A stretch of DNA of 64,000 nucleotides from Deltaproteobacteria bacterium (lineage in GTDB: Bacteria > UBA10199 > JACPAL01 > GCA-016699445). The stretch lies in contig CP064976.1 of the NCBI GenBank assembly GCA_016699445.1, forward strand, positions 1,364,001 to 1,428,000, given 5' to 3'. A program made the position numbers and the translations under genes. Shown in pieces: positions 16,857 through 26,162 of the stretch; the stretch's first letter is position 1, and each line of letters begins with the position of its first letter. Below the pieces are notes generated by a model, which did no database searches, had not been told where the DNA came from, and saw nothing but the letters and a program-made list of their open reading frames with translations.

Positions 16857-17740
16857 ATGACTACACCCGTCTATCAATCAAATCTTCCATACTTGAATCT
16901 TCTCTTTCGAGGAAAGGTGCGTGACATCTATGATCTTGGTGATGAGCTCTTGCTTGTGGCCACAGACCGTCTCTCAGCTTTTGACGTTGTTTTTCCAACA
17001 CCGATTCCAGGTAAAGGCGAAATTTTGACTCAAGTCAGTTTGTTTTGGTTTGAAAAATTAAAACATGTCATTCGCAATCATCTCTCTCCACGACCCTTGT
17101 CAGATGTTTTTAAAACATCGGATGATTTGGAAGTGTATGGAAAGCGTTCGATGTTGGTTCGCAAAACCAAACCTTTGGCCATTGAATCCATCACCCGTGG
17201 GTATCTGGCTGGATCTGGTTGGTCGGACTATCAAAAAAGTGGGAAAGTTTGCGGGATTGATTTGCCCGCAGGTTTAAAAGAATCTCAAATATTGCCGACT
17301 CCTATTTTCACGCCCTCAACCAAAGCTCCTCAAGGTGAGCATGATGAGAATATTTCTTTTGCTCAGGCTTGTGACATTGTCGGTAAGGACGTGGCTGAAA
17401 AAGTACGTGATGTGAGTATTCAGCTTTATTCTGAAGGTCGTGCCTATGCCGAAAGTCGTGGATTGATTTTGGCGGATACGAAGTTTGAGTTTGATTTTTG
17501 AATGGAGAATTGATCCTGATTGATGAAATTTTGACCCCGGATTCTTCCCGCTACTGGCCCAAGGATCAATATCAAGTGGGCATGTCTCCGCCCAGCTTTG
17601 ATAAGCAGTTTGTACGGGACTACCTAACCCAATTGGGTTGGAATAAAAAACCTCCTGCACCCTCTTTACCCGATCAAATAGTTCAAAAGACTTCCGAGAA
17701 ATATCAGGAAGCTCTGAGACGTTTAGCCTTCGACCTATAG
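16857..17740 (+). CDS. purC: SAICAR synthase, split by a one-base frameshift
   Basis: Phosphoribosylaminoimidazole-succinocarboxamide synthase (purine synthesis) of the long, about 295-residue type. The first 213 codons run from LFRGKVRDIYDLGDELLLVA through RGYLAGSGWSDY and APQGEHDENISF to ILADTKFEFDF, then TGA at 17499. The rest, NGELILIDEILTPDSSRYWP to the end, continues in the -1 frame from 17498 to 17740. One extra T in the T5 run (17495-17499) restores a full-length protein. Either an assembly error or a recent mutation; since no second purC is visible, error is likelier. P-site slippage on U-UUU-UGA is a remote alternative. Confidence 0.85.
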
Positions 17741-17766
17741 ACGTATTTAAAAAATTAGAGAGTTTT

Positions 17767-18756
17767 ATGAAAAAAGCAGTGTTTCTTGGACTATTGCTTC
17801 TATGGACTTTGTCTGCTGGTGCTTTAGAAAAGCAGGCAAAAACAGAGCCTGTTGGTAAAATTGTTTTTGCCAAAGGGGATGCGACTGTTTTTCGTGTAGA
17901 AGGGGATCAGGTCAAATCACTCACCAATATTACCTTTAATGATGATATCTATGCTCTTGATACATTGCAGACTAAAAAAGGTGAGATGAAAGTACTGTTT
18001 GCTGATCAAACAGTTTTGAGTTTGGGAGAAAATTCAAAAGTTATTATTACAGAACAAATTTACAAGCCACGTCAGGGTTTGAGAAAATCCATTTTTGATA
18101 TTCTTAAAGGTAAAGTCAGAGCTGTTGTCGAAAAGATTCCCAATGAAAAAGAAAGTGATGTTCTTTTGAGGACTCCGACGGCTGTTGCAGGTATCCGTGG
18201 AACAGACGTGGGGATTTTGGCTAATGAAAAAGAAACGATATATCTTTGCTTTGAAGGATTGATAGAAACCTGGTTTTTGGGAGCGCCTGATAAGAAAGTA
18301 TTCGTACCAAAAGGCATGATGACATGGATCAAAAATGGGCCTCCTACAACTCCCAAGCCTATAGATGAAGAAACAAAAAAGAAATTTCGTTTTTCGTATG
18401 TGATTAAAGATATTTTGGATCAAGATGGGATGGAGTACTTAGCTCTCGGAAAAGATCCGAATCGTGGTTCGAAACAGGATGGTATTCAGCAAGGTCAGGG
18501 GAGATTTACAGGACCTGTTAAGCAGCGGATGGTGGAGTCATTGATTTTATCGCCTCTTTTGCCAGGTGGTCAGACAAGTACTCCTGCAGGATTAGCTCCT
18601 GAGACAGCAGGTGGAACCGATACAGGTCAGACTACAGGAACTCCAGCAGCACCCACACCGACTCCACCAGCGCCTTCACCGGAACCACCACCCCCACCAC
18701 CTCCTCCGACAGATAGACCTGTTCATTTGCCTTTAGGATTTCCTCTTCCAGGATAG
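17767..18756 (+). CDS. Secreted FecR-domain protein with proline-rich tail (copy 1)
   Basis: A 329-residue exported protein. Signal peptide MKKAVFLGLLLLWTLSAGA, then a FecR domain (about residues 28-190): GKIVFAKGDATVFR, NDDIYALDTLQTKKGEMKVL, and the hallmark TPTAVAGIRGTDVGI. The C-terminal third is low-complexity, ending PEPPPPPPPPTDRPVHLPL and GFPLPG. Unlike classical FecR it has no N-terminal cytoplasmic anti-sigma region or membrane anchor, so it probably acts in the periplasm as a scaffold or sensor. It heads a seven-gene operon, and a paralogue lies at 21.2 kb. Function is not established for this subtype. Confidence 0.82.
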   Translation: MKKAVFLGLLLLWTLSAGALEKQAKTEPVGKIVFAKGDATVFRVEGDQVKSLTNITFNDDIYALDTLQTKKGEMKVLFADQTVLSLGENSKVIITEQIYKPRQGLRKSIFDILKGKVRAVVEKIPNEKESDVLLRTPTAVAGIRGTDVGILANEKETIYLCFEGLIETWFLGAPDKKVFVPKGMMTWIKNGPPTTPKPIDEETKKKFRFSYVIKDILDQDGMEYLALGKDPNRGSKQDGIQQGQGRFTGPVKQRMVESLILSPLLPGGQTSTPAGLAPETAGGTDTGQTTGTPAAPTPTPPAPSPEPPPPPPPPTDRPVHLPLGFPLPG

Positions 18757-18800
18757 ATAGAGAGTTGGGTGTTAAAAATTTTATGAACAAGAGAGCTTTT

Positions 18801-19847
18801 ATGAAAAAAAATATATTTGTTTTTCTCTGTCTTACGATACTTCACTTTGGCTGTGGTTCTGCTTCAGGGCCTGTGAGTGTGAGAGTTTCACTCCCTGCAG
18901 CCTTTGTCGCTCAAGATTCCATTGACCGTATTGTGATGCGAATTAGCGGGCCTGATCTCCCCAATTACATTCAACAAGTATTGAGACCTCCTTTTGCCAG
19001 TGATGTGACATTTGATGTGACCGTACCATTTGGAGCCAATCGTACTTTCGAAGTCTTCGCTCCTTTTACAGGGACGGATAATCGTCTGCTGTATGGACGC
19101 CAAAATTTTTCTGTATTGGACACAGATACGGGAGTTTTGAATTTACCGATTTTGCCCATGAATTTTACTAATTTTGCCGAAGATTCCACGGGATCCACAG
19201 ATGTCGTAGATACTTCCATTTCAGAACCCGATATCACGTCTTTTCGTATCTATAGAATCGATCCGATCGTGGATGCTTATTGTTCAGGTTCTGTGACAGC
19301 GGAATTACATTTCAATTCAGATTTCGTCGCACCTGCATCGACCAGCTTGTCTTCACTGAAAACACTGATTGAATTTGATACTGACGATAATCCCGATACA
19401 GGATCTGCTGTCAGTCGTATTGAATTAGCCCGCGGAGTTCTTTCTAATAATTTTACAAGAGGGACCGATCTTCTCTGGGTTTCCAATAATCATGCTCCAG
19501 CACCACCGTCTTTTGCTGTGACAGATCTTCCTGTGATTAGATACTTTGATACAGCGTCAGTGTATGATGTCAGCGGAGATACGGATGTCCCTTTGCCTTC
19601 GATTAATCCTAGTACGATATTTAACGCCTCTACAAGCACGCTGCTTGTGTGTATTCCCAGTTTTGCTTTTGCAGCTTTGGATAATGATGGTATTGGGAGG
19701 GTGAATGTGTTGTCGGGAATTGATTCTGGTGGAGATGCCATTGTTCCTTTTTCAGGGAATGATATTCTCTATCGCTCAGGATATATCCGGTATGATTTAA
19801 ATTTGGATGCGACGACGATTCCAGGGGCTGCTGGTACTGGTTTGTAA
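18801..19847 (+). CDS. Putative lipoprotein, paired with FecR (copy 1)
   Basis: A 348-residue protein with signal peptide MKKNIFVFLCLTILHFGCG; the Cys suggests a lipoprotein although the residues before it (HFGC) are a weak lipobox. The body is beta-rich and unfamiliar: VSVRVSLPAAFVAQDSIDRI, later NFAEDSTGS, IEFDTDDNPDTGS. It is a clear paralogue of the protein at 22291-23316, sharing the VRVSLPAAFV, NFAED, FVAPAS and NVLSG...NDILY blocks. I start at 18801, where GAGAGC lies 5 bases upstream; in-frame starts at 18765 and 18783 are possible. No known family recognised. Confidence 0.7.
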   Translation: MKKNIFVFLCLTILHFGCGSASGPVSVRVSLPAAFVAQDSIDRIVMRISGPDLPNYIQQVLRPPFASDVTFDVTVPFGANRTFEVFAPFTGTDNRLLYGRQNFSVLDTDTGVLNLPILPMNFTNFAEDSTGSTDVVDTSISEPDITSFRIYRIDPIVDAYCSGSVTAELHFNSDFVAPASTSLSSLKTLIEFDTDDNPDTGSAVSRIELARGVLSNNFTRGTDLLWVSNNHAPAPPSFAVTDLPVIRYFDTASVYDVSGDTDVPLPSINPSTIFNASTSTLLVCIPSFAFAALDNDGIGRVNVLSGIDSGGDAIVPFSGNDILYRSGYIRYDLNLDATTIPGAAGTGL

Positions 19848-19873
19848 AAATAGTTTAAAATTTTATTCACGAT

Positions 19874-21231
19874 ATGAGAGTCGGGGGACTTATAAAAAAA
19901 ATTGTTTGTTTGTTATTTCTTACTATCATGGGAATCCATCCCATTTGGGCTGCTGGAAATCTTGGAAAATCCGAAATTGCTTTTTCAAAAGGCCTTCTTC
20001 TTTTTAATGATGGGAAGCTCGACCAGGCTCGGGAACAGTTTTTGAAAACAATGAGTTTGAATCCTGAAAATGCTTCCGCCTCTTACTTTGCAGGGATGAC
20101 ATATTTTCAAAAAGAAGAATATTCCAAAGCGATTACCTATTTTGATCAATCCATCGCCAAAGATTCTCAAGTGTCAGAACCTCATTTCTATAAGGCCGTG
20201 AGTCTTTATCGTCTGGGAAGACGTGAAAATTCTCTTCCTGAGTTTGAGAAAACAGAGAGTTTGAGTCATTCCGGAGCTTTATATGATTTAGCTAAAAGTT
20301 ACCGACGTAGCATGACTCAACCAGTGGCAAATGCTGATGAAGCTTCGGGACAATCCGCTCCTAACAAAGAAGAAAAAGATGGTTCGCCTATGGAAGTTTA
20401 GCTACTCAGTACGACTCTAATGTTATTTTGAAGCCAGATACGGCGACAGCGATCAGTTTTTCGAGTGATAAAGATGATGTTTTTTTTGGAATGCGCGCGG
20501 GGGGTGGTTATCATTTGATTAAAAGTGGAGCTTATCGTTTGACGGGTGAAGGAAGCTATTACCAGTCTGTTTATACACAACAAAACGATTTTAATTACGG
20601 GATGGCTCATGTGGAATTGAGACATCAGATTCGAAAAGGAAAATTGGTGCTCAATATTCCCACTTCTTATGAATTTTCTATTTTGCAAACATCTAAATAT
20701 CTTCAGAGTGGTGCGATATCTCCGTGGGCTTCCTATGCTGTGGGTAGTCACTTGTTTTTTCAGGTGTCTGAGAGGTTTCGTTATGATGACTTTTTACAAG
20801 CGGCTTCTTCTGTGGATCAAAACCGAGATGCCGCTAATTTGCAGACGGAGCCGGCGGTTTACTTTTTGTTTGATAACCGCAAACGTCACTTGAAAGTAGC
20901 CTATGATTTTGAGGCCAATTTTGCTCAGGGCAATGACTGGGATTATAAGGGGCATACCATTTCAGGGGCTCTCTATAATCCTCTTTTTTGGGGCATTAAT
21001 TCCTATCTGACAGCCAGTTATACAATCGATAAACAATTTAAATATGTAGATTCGATTATTGGTACGAAACGTGATGATTCAGGTCAGTCTTATGGGGTTA
21101 TCTTGTCAAAAGAGATTTTGAAAGGGTTTACCGTCAGCAGTAATTATCAATTTCAAAGAGGTAAATCGAATATTCCATTTTTTGAATATAAACGACATAT
21201 GGCGGGGGTGACTTTTGCCTATCAATACTAG
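19874..21231 (+). CDS. TPR protein fused to outer-membrane beta-barrel, split by a frameshift
   Basis: Two frames read as one protein of about 451 residues. Part one (19874-20401) has a signal peptide ending IHPIWAAG and about three TPR units (residues 35-140), e.g. KGLLLFNDGKLDQAREQFLK. Part two, in the -1 frame to 21231, reads KRWFAYGSLATQYDSNVILK and then amphipathic strands ending VTFAYQY with a terminal aromatic, as expected of a barrel. One extra A in the A5 run (20373-20377) joins them. The periplasmic TPR plus barrel layout suggests an outer-membrane partner of the FecR and lipoproteins around it. Confidence 0.7.
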
Positions 21232-22261
21232 ATTTTTTATTCTGACTTTATGTGTCTTAGCTCTGCTCAGTCAGTTAGCCACTGCAGCAGAATCTGTTGG
21301 AAAAATTGTTTTTGTGAAAGGCAAAGCTACGGTGTTGCGTTTAGAACCTAAAGGTTCAAAGGATTTAAATTTTAACGATGATATCTTTGCGATGGATACC
21401 GTTGAGACCAAGAATGGGTCTCTTAAAATTCTTTTTGAAGATCAAACGGTGATGTCGCTTTCAGAAAACTCAAAAGTTTTGATTACGGAGCAAATCTTTA
21501 AACCCAAGCAAGGTGTCCGAAAATCTATTTTTGATGTTCTAAAGGGGAAAGTAAGAACGATTGTTGAAAAGGTAGCTGCAGAAGATAGTGATGTAAAACT
21601 ACAAACTCCGACGGCCGTTGCTGGAATTCGTGGGACGGATGTGGGTATTCAAGTGGAAGGGAATCGAACCCAATTTTTGTGCTTCGATGGTTTAGTCGAA
21701 ACTTATTTTAAAGGGGCACCGGAACAAAAAGTGATGTTGGAAGCTGGACAGCTGACAACCATTCAATCAGCAGCACCGTCGACTCCTGAAAATATTCCAG
21801 CTGATGTTCAAAAACAATTTCGCCCGGAAGCTCCAGCACTCAAAGAAGTGTTGAATCAATCTGGTGGGCAGGGCTTGAATAAAAAAGAATTTTTACCTCC
21901 ATCACCACCACCAGCTCAGGAAAATCATCAAGAAGCTGTTCAGAATAATAAAAAACAAGACCAGCGTTCTCAACAACAGAATCAGCAAGTGAATCATCAG
22001 GATCAACAATCACTTCGTCATGATCCTGCACCACAGAGCCCTGATGCCCCGCCGGCTCAAGGTCCTCAAGGACCCCCTCCTCCTCAAGCCCCACTACTCC
22101 CAGGTGGAACTCAGGAAGTGCCTGTGGGTTTGGCCCCTCCTGGACCTACGCCGGGTACAGCAGGAACTTCGGGTGGCGGTGCTGGTGCTCCGGCTCCAAC
22201 ACCAACAGCTCCTACAACAACGCCTGTGGATGTACCGATGAGTTTTCCGGTACCAGGATAA
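21215..22261 (+). CDS. Secreted FecR-domain protein with proline/glutamine-rich tail (copy 2)
   Basis: A 348-residue paralogue of the protein at 17767. Signal peptide about residues 1-24 (ends LATAAES), FecR domain GKIVFVKGKATVLR, NDDIFAMDTVETKNGSLKIL, TPTAVAGIRGTDVGI, then a long Gln/Pro-rich segment (about 215-330) and the tail PVDVPMSFPVPG. The tail echoes copy 1 (PVHLPLGFPLPG). Start is TTG at 21215, overlapping the barrel gene by 17 bases with GGGGGTGA upstream, so translation is coupled. Likely periplasmic; partner of the adjacent lipoprotein. Role inferred from context only. Confidence 0.82.
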   Translation: MPINTRFFILTLCVLALLSQLATAAESVGKIVFVKGKATVLRLEPKGSKDLNFNDDIFAMDTVETKNGSLKILFEDQTVMSLSENSKVLITEQIFKPKQGVRKSIFDVLKGKVRTIVEKVAAEDSDVKLQTPTAVAGIRGTDVGIQVEGNRTQFLCFDGLVETYFKGAPEQKVMLEAGQLTTIQSAAPSTPENIPADVQKQFRPEAPALKEVLNQSGGQGLNKKEFLPPSPPPAQENHQEAVQNNKKQDQRSQQQNQQVNHQDQQSLRHDPAPQSPDAPPAQGPQGPPPPQAPLLPGGTQEVPVGLAPPGPTPGTAGTSGGGAGAPAPTPTAPTTTPVDVPMSFPVPG

Positions 22262-22290
22262 TATTCCAGAACAATATTTAAAGAGGAACT

Positions 22291-23316
22291 ATGAAAAAAC
22301 TTATGATGTTGATTTTAGGATTTTCATTTTTTGCCATCGGGTGTGGTGGAAGCTCAGATGTGCAAGTGAGGGTGTCATTGCCTGCGGCTTTTGTAGATCA
22401 AGGCATTGTCGATCGTATCGTGGTTCGTGTGACAGCTCCTGATATTACGACGCCGATTATAGCTGTATTACCTTCTTCTTCATTTCCTGTGACAGTGACA
22501 GATTCTGTGACTATGAATGTGACTGTTCCTATTGGAAGTGCGCGTCTTTTTGAAGTGTTTGCTCCATTAGTAGGGGCAGGTCCTTCTATGATGGCAGGAA
22601 AAGTGACAACCGATGTGAGTTTGCCTGGTGCCGGGCTTACCTTTTCTGTGCCCGTCATTCAGATGCAGTTTGTTAATTTTGCTGAAGATGCTCTAAGTGA
22701 TGTATTGTCTGCTGCTATCAATCAGCCCAACATAACATCATTTAAAATATTTCATGTCTCAGTTGCCGATCCTATTTGTGCAACCGGGACTGTAGAGTTA
22801 GTCGTCGACTTTACAGACACCTTTATCGCTCCTGCAAGCGTTGAAACTCACCGAACCATTATTGAATTTGATACAGATGCTAATCCTGCGACAGGGACCA
22901 CGACTAGCCGTATTGAAACTTTTCAGAGTCGAGCCACAACGAGATTGCCAAACGCTTTTATCTCAGGGACTGATTTTGCCATCATGATTACTAATGGTGT
23001 CGGAGGGACAGCTGTGGGAGCCTTGGATTTGACAGGCACCATTGCCCCAGAAATTGCTATTACAACAATACTGCCCACCGTTCATTTCGATACAACCAAC
23101 AAAACATTTACAGTGTGTGTGCCGGATAGTGTGTTTTCTCCGGGAGGACTAGATCCCGATGGCAAGGGACTTGTTAACGTTCTTTCAGGTCTCGATATTT
23201 CATCTACCGGATTGACATCAGGCGCTGGGTTTCAGGGAAATGATATACTTTATCAAAGTGATGCTGTTCGCTACGATGTTAATCTTGACCTCGCAACCAT
23301 TCCAGGTGGTCCATAA
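22291..23316 (+). CDS. Lipoprotein, paired with FecR (copy 2)
   Basis: A 341-residue lipoprotein with an acceptable lipobox, signal peptide MKKLMMLILGFSFFAIGCGG. Paralogous to 18801-19847 over its whole length: VQVRVSLPAAFVDQGIVDRI, VFAPLVGAG, MQFVNFAEDA, IIEFDTDANPATGTTTSRIE, GLVNVLSGLDI and QGNDILYQS. Ribosome binding site AGAGGA lies five bases before the ATG. Beta-rich, probably surface or periplasm-facing. No named family recognised. The FecR/lipoprotein pair appears to have been duplicated as a unit. Confidence 0.75.
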   Translation: MKKLMMLILGFSFFAIGCGGSSDVQVRVSLPAAFVDQGIVDRIVVRVTAPDITTPIIAVLPSSSFPVTVTDSVTMNVTVPIGSARLFEVFAPLVGAGPSMMAGKVTTDVSLPGAGLTFSVPVIQMQFVNFAEDALSDVLSAAINQPNITSFKIFHVSVADPICATGTVELVVDFTDTFIAPASVETHRTIIEFDTDANPATGTTTSRIETFQSRATTRLPNAFISGTDFAIMITNGVGGTAVGALDLTGTIAPEIAITTILPTVHFDTTNKTFTVCVPDSVFSPGGLDPDGKGLVNVLSGLDISSTGLTSGAGFQGNDILYQSDAVRYDVNLDLATIPGGP

Positions 23317-23319
23317 ATT

Positions 23320-24186
23320 ATGAAAATACGATTTTGGGGAGTGAGAGGATCCGTTTCTTCAGCGGGTCCAAAAACACAACAGTTTGGTGGCAGCACTTCA
23401 TGTATTGAAGTCATCGAAAAAAATCAGCGCATTATCTTAGATGCAGGTACTGGCTTACGTGCTTTGGGTTTGCAGATGGCCAAAAAAGAATCGGAAGAAG
23501 CTGTTTCGATTTTTATTACGCACTGCCATTTGGATCATATTATAGGTCTCCCTTTCTTTCGCCCCCTCCATCATCCAAAGAAAAATATCTGTTTGTACGG
23601 TCCTATAAACCAGAAGAGATCGTTCCAGGATATTATCTCATCGATCTTTTCTCCCGAAACGTTTCCGGTCTCTTTTAATGACATCCCTGCAAAGTTGACG
23701 TTTAAAGAAATGGTTCGTGAAACGGTCAAAGTGGGGCCTTTGAGCATTACAAGCTTTCCCATTAACCATCCTGGAAGTACGTTAGGCTATGTGGTTTCCA
23801 ACGGAAAAAAGAAGGTGGCTTATTTGCCAGATCATGAGCCAATTGATGGCCACAGTCACTTTCAAGAGAAGAGCAAGTCTTTTGACGAACAGTATCGAGC
23901 AGAGCTTAAGAATATTCTCAAAGGATGTGATGCTTTGATTCACGATGCCTTTTTTACAGATGCCCATTATGGAAAATTTCATGGGTGGGGACATTCTCCT
24001 TTAAGCTATCCGATCCAGTTGGCCAAAGACAGTGGCGTGAGAAAACTGATTTATTTTCATTACGCTCCTGAGGCGACTGACAAAGAGCTGAAGAAACAAA
24101 GAGATTGGGCTTTAAAAAAAATCAAAAAACAAAAACTGTCCATAGACCTCATTATGTCACGTGAGGAGCTTGTCCTTACTCTGTAA
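23320..24186 (+). CDS. MBL-fold metallo-hydrolase
   Basis: A 288-residue cytoplasmic metallo-beta-lactamase-fold protein beginning MKIRFWGVRGSVSSAGPKT. Metal ligands: THCHLDHIIG (HxHxDH), INHPGST, LPDHEP and the late His in YFHYAPE. This subgroup (COG1235-like, 'FWGVRGS') includes phosphodiesterases acting on nucleotides. It starts three bases after the lipoprotein stop and is followed by an adenylate cyclase, so hydrolysis of a cyclic nucleotide is an attractive but unproven role. Confidence 0.82.
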   Translation: MKIRFWGVRGSVSSAGPKTQQFGGSTSCIEVIEKNQRIILDAGTGLRALGLQMAKKESEEAVSIFITHCHLDHIIGLPFFRPLHHPKKNICLYGPINQKRSFQDIISSIFSPETFPVSFNDIPAKLTFKEMVRETVKVGPLSITSFPINHPGSTLGYVVSNGKKKVAYLPDHEPIDGHSHFQEKSKSFDEQYRAELKNILKGCDALIHDAFFTDAHYGKFHGWGHSPLSYPIQLAKDSGVRKLIYFHYAPEATDKELKKQRDWALKKIKKQKLSIDLIMSREELVLTL

Positions 24187-24196
24187 CGTTGCCTTT

Positions 24197-26098
24197 ATGA
24201 AAAAAAAGAAAATTTATTCTATCATCGTCGCTTTATTTTTATTCTTTTCATTCTGTCTCTGGACGGATTCTTCTTTATTTTCATGGCTTGAATTGAAAAC
24301 AATCGATTGGCGTTTCGGAGTTCGTGGGTCGATTCCAACTTCAGGAAAAATTGTTGTGGTGACCTTGGATGAGAAAAGTCTTGATATCGAAGGTCGTTGG
24401 CCTTGGTCTCGTACGAAGATGGCAGATCTTTTGCGCAAACTACAAAAATATCAGCCAAAATTAGTCGAAATGGATATCGTCTTTGCTGAAGAATCAGCAG
24501 GAGACAAAGAGCTCGCTCAGGTTATTCATCAAAACGATAATACGGTTTTAGGGTATTTTTTCTTTCAAAGTGCTGCAGAGAGAGAAAAAGCCTCTATCCG
24601 TCCTGAAAAAATGGATCAGAGTTTTAAGACTGTTTTGGCTTCAGCTCTCCCTGATATTACGGATGTTCAAAAAACACTGAAACCTATGGCAGGGTTGGTT
24701 TCTAATATTCCGATTTTAGCAACAGCTGCCAAAAGTCAGGGATATTTTAACGCCTTTGCTGATAAAGATGGAGTGATTCGCCGAGCTCCTTTGATGATTA
24801 CGTATCAAAACAAAATTTTTCCATCGATGACATTAAAGACATTTTCTTTGGATCAAGACGGGTTTGATCCTGTTTTGACTCAAGATCCAGAAGGTCTTCT
24901 GATGGGGATGAGTATTGGTCTTAAACAGATCCCTACAAACACGCGCGGCGAAGTCATGATTAATTATCGAGGTCGAGATGCGTTTGAAACTTTTTCAGCG
25001 ACAGATATTTTGCACGAGAGTGTTTCTCAGGAGGCCTTGAAAGATAAAATCGTTCTTATTGGTGCGACGGCCATTGGTATTTACGATCTTCGTGTCACAC
25101 CTATTTCCTCCAATCTTCCTGGAATTTTTGTGCAAGCCAGTCTTCTAGACAACTTGATCAAAGGTGATTTTCTGACCCTGCCGATTTTGGCAAAGCTGCT
25201 TATTTTTTTAGAAATGTTCGTGATGAGTTTGCTGTTTGTATTTGTTTTGAATCATCCAAAAATAAAAATGATTTGGGGTTTATTACTAGTGGGTCCCGTT
25301 TTGGCGTTACAGTGGTACACAGCCGTTTGGTTTTTTAAGAATTTAACCATTGTTCCTTTCGTTGTGCCCTCTCTCTATATTTTAATCACCGTATTTGCGA
25401 TTATCATTTATAGAGGATTGACTGAAGAAAGAAAAAGATTTATCCGTACGGCTTTTCAATCCTACCTTCATCCGGATTTGGTCGAAGAAATGACTCAAAA
25501 TTTGGATAAATTAAAGCTGGGTGGTGAGAAGCGCGAATGCACGATTTTATTTTCAGACGTGAGAAACTTCACGTCTATTTCTGAAAATATGGACCCGGTA
25601 GTTTTGTTAGAATTGATGAATTCCTATTTTGATCCGGTGTCTCAGGCCATTATTGAAGAAGGTGGGTATATCGATAAATTCATCGGTGATGCGGTCATGG
25701 CTATTTTTGGAGCTCCTGCACATATGAAAGATCATGCCGCACGAGCGTGTCGCGCGTCTTTGAAGATGAAGAAAATAGTTAAAGAACTCGAACCTCAGTT
25801 TCGTGAAAAGTATGGAATAGAAGCCTTTAAAATCGGTATTGGTTTAAATACAGGTGATGTGACTGTTGGAAATATCGGTACGAGTAAGCGTTTAAACTAT
25901 ACCGTCATGGGTGATGCTGTGAAGCTCGCTTCGCGTTTGGAGAGTGCCACGAAGGAATTGGGTGTGGAAGCGTGTATGAGTGAGGCCACCTACAATCAGT
26001 CCAAAAATGAAATTGAAGGTCGTTATTTGGAAGAGATCTCGGTCAAAGGAAAGGCTCAGAAAATTCAAGTTTATGAAATCCTATCTTTGCTTGCATGA
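24197..26098 (+). CDS. CHASE2-domain class III adenylate/guanylate cyclase
   Basis: A 633-residue membrane cyclase. An N-terminal anchor (MKKKKIYSIIVALFLFFS), a periplasmic CHASE2 sensor domain (about 25-325), three membrane helices (about 335-415) and a cytoplasmic class III cyclase domain (about 440-620). Metal-binding Asp are in ILFSDVRNFTS and GDAVMAIFGAP; YIDKFIGD carries the Lys expected for ATP specificity. In GDAVKLASRLE the transition-state Asn is replaced by Lys while Arg is kept, which may lower activity. I start at ATG 24197; an upstream GTG at 24161 overlaps the MBL gene. It would turn a periplasmic signal into cAMP. Confidence 0.9.
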   Translation: MKKKKIYSIIVALFLFFSFCLWTDSSLFSWLELKTIDWRFGVRGSIPTSGKIVVVTLDEKSLDIEGRWPWSRTKMADLLRKLQKYQPKLVEMDIVFAEESAGDKELAQVIHQNDNTVLGYFFFQSAAEREKASIRPEKMDQSFKTVLASALPDITDVQKTLKPMAGLVSNIPILATAAKSQGYFNAFADKDGVIRRAPLMITYQNKIFPSMTLKTFSLDQDGFDPVLTQDPEGLLMGMSIGLKQIPTNTRGEVMINYRGRDAFETFSATDILHESVSQEALKDKIVLIGATAIGIYDLRVTPISSNLPGIFVQASLLDNLIKGDFLTLPILAKLLIFLEMFVMSLLFVFVLNHPKIKMIWGLLLVGPVLALQWYTAVWFFKNLTIVPFVVPSLYILITVFAIIIYRGLTEERKRFIRTAFQSYLHPDLVEEMTQNLDKLKLGGEKRECTILFSDVRNFTSISENMDPVVLLELMNSYFDPVSQAIIEEGGYIDKFIGDAVMAIFGAPAHMKDHAARACRASLKMKKIVKELEPQFREKYGIEAFKIGIGLNTGDVTVGNIGTSKRLNYTVMGDAVKLASRLESATKELGVEACMSEATYNQSKNEIEGRYLEEISVKGKAQKIQVYEILSLLA

Positions 26099-26162
26099 TC
26101 AAAAATGATTTAATACTACGCCCAAAGTTTCGGTGTTTTTGGCAAAACACTACCTTTATTAT

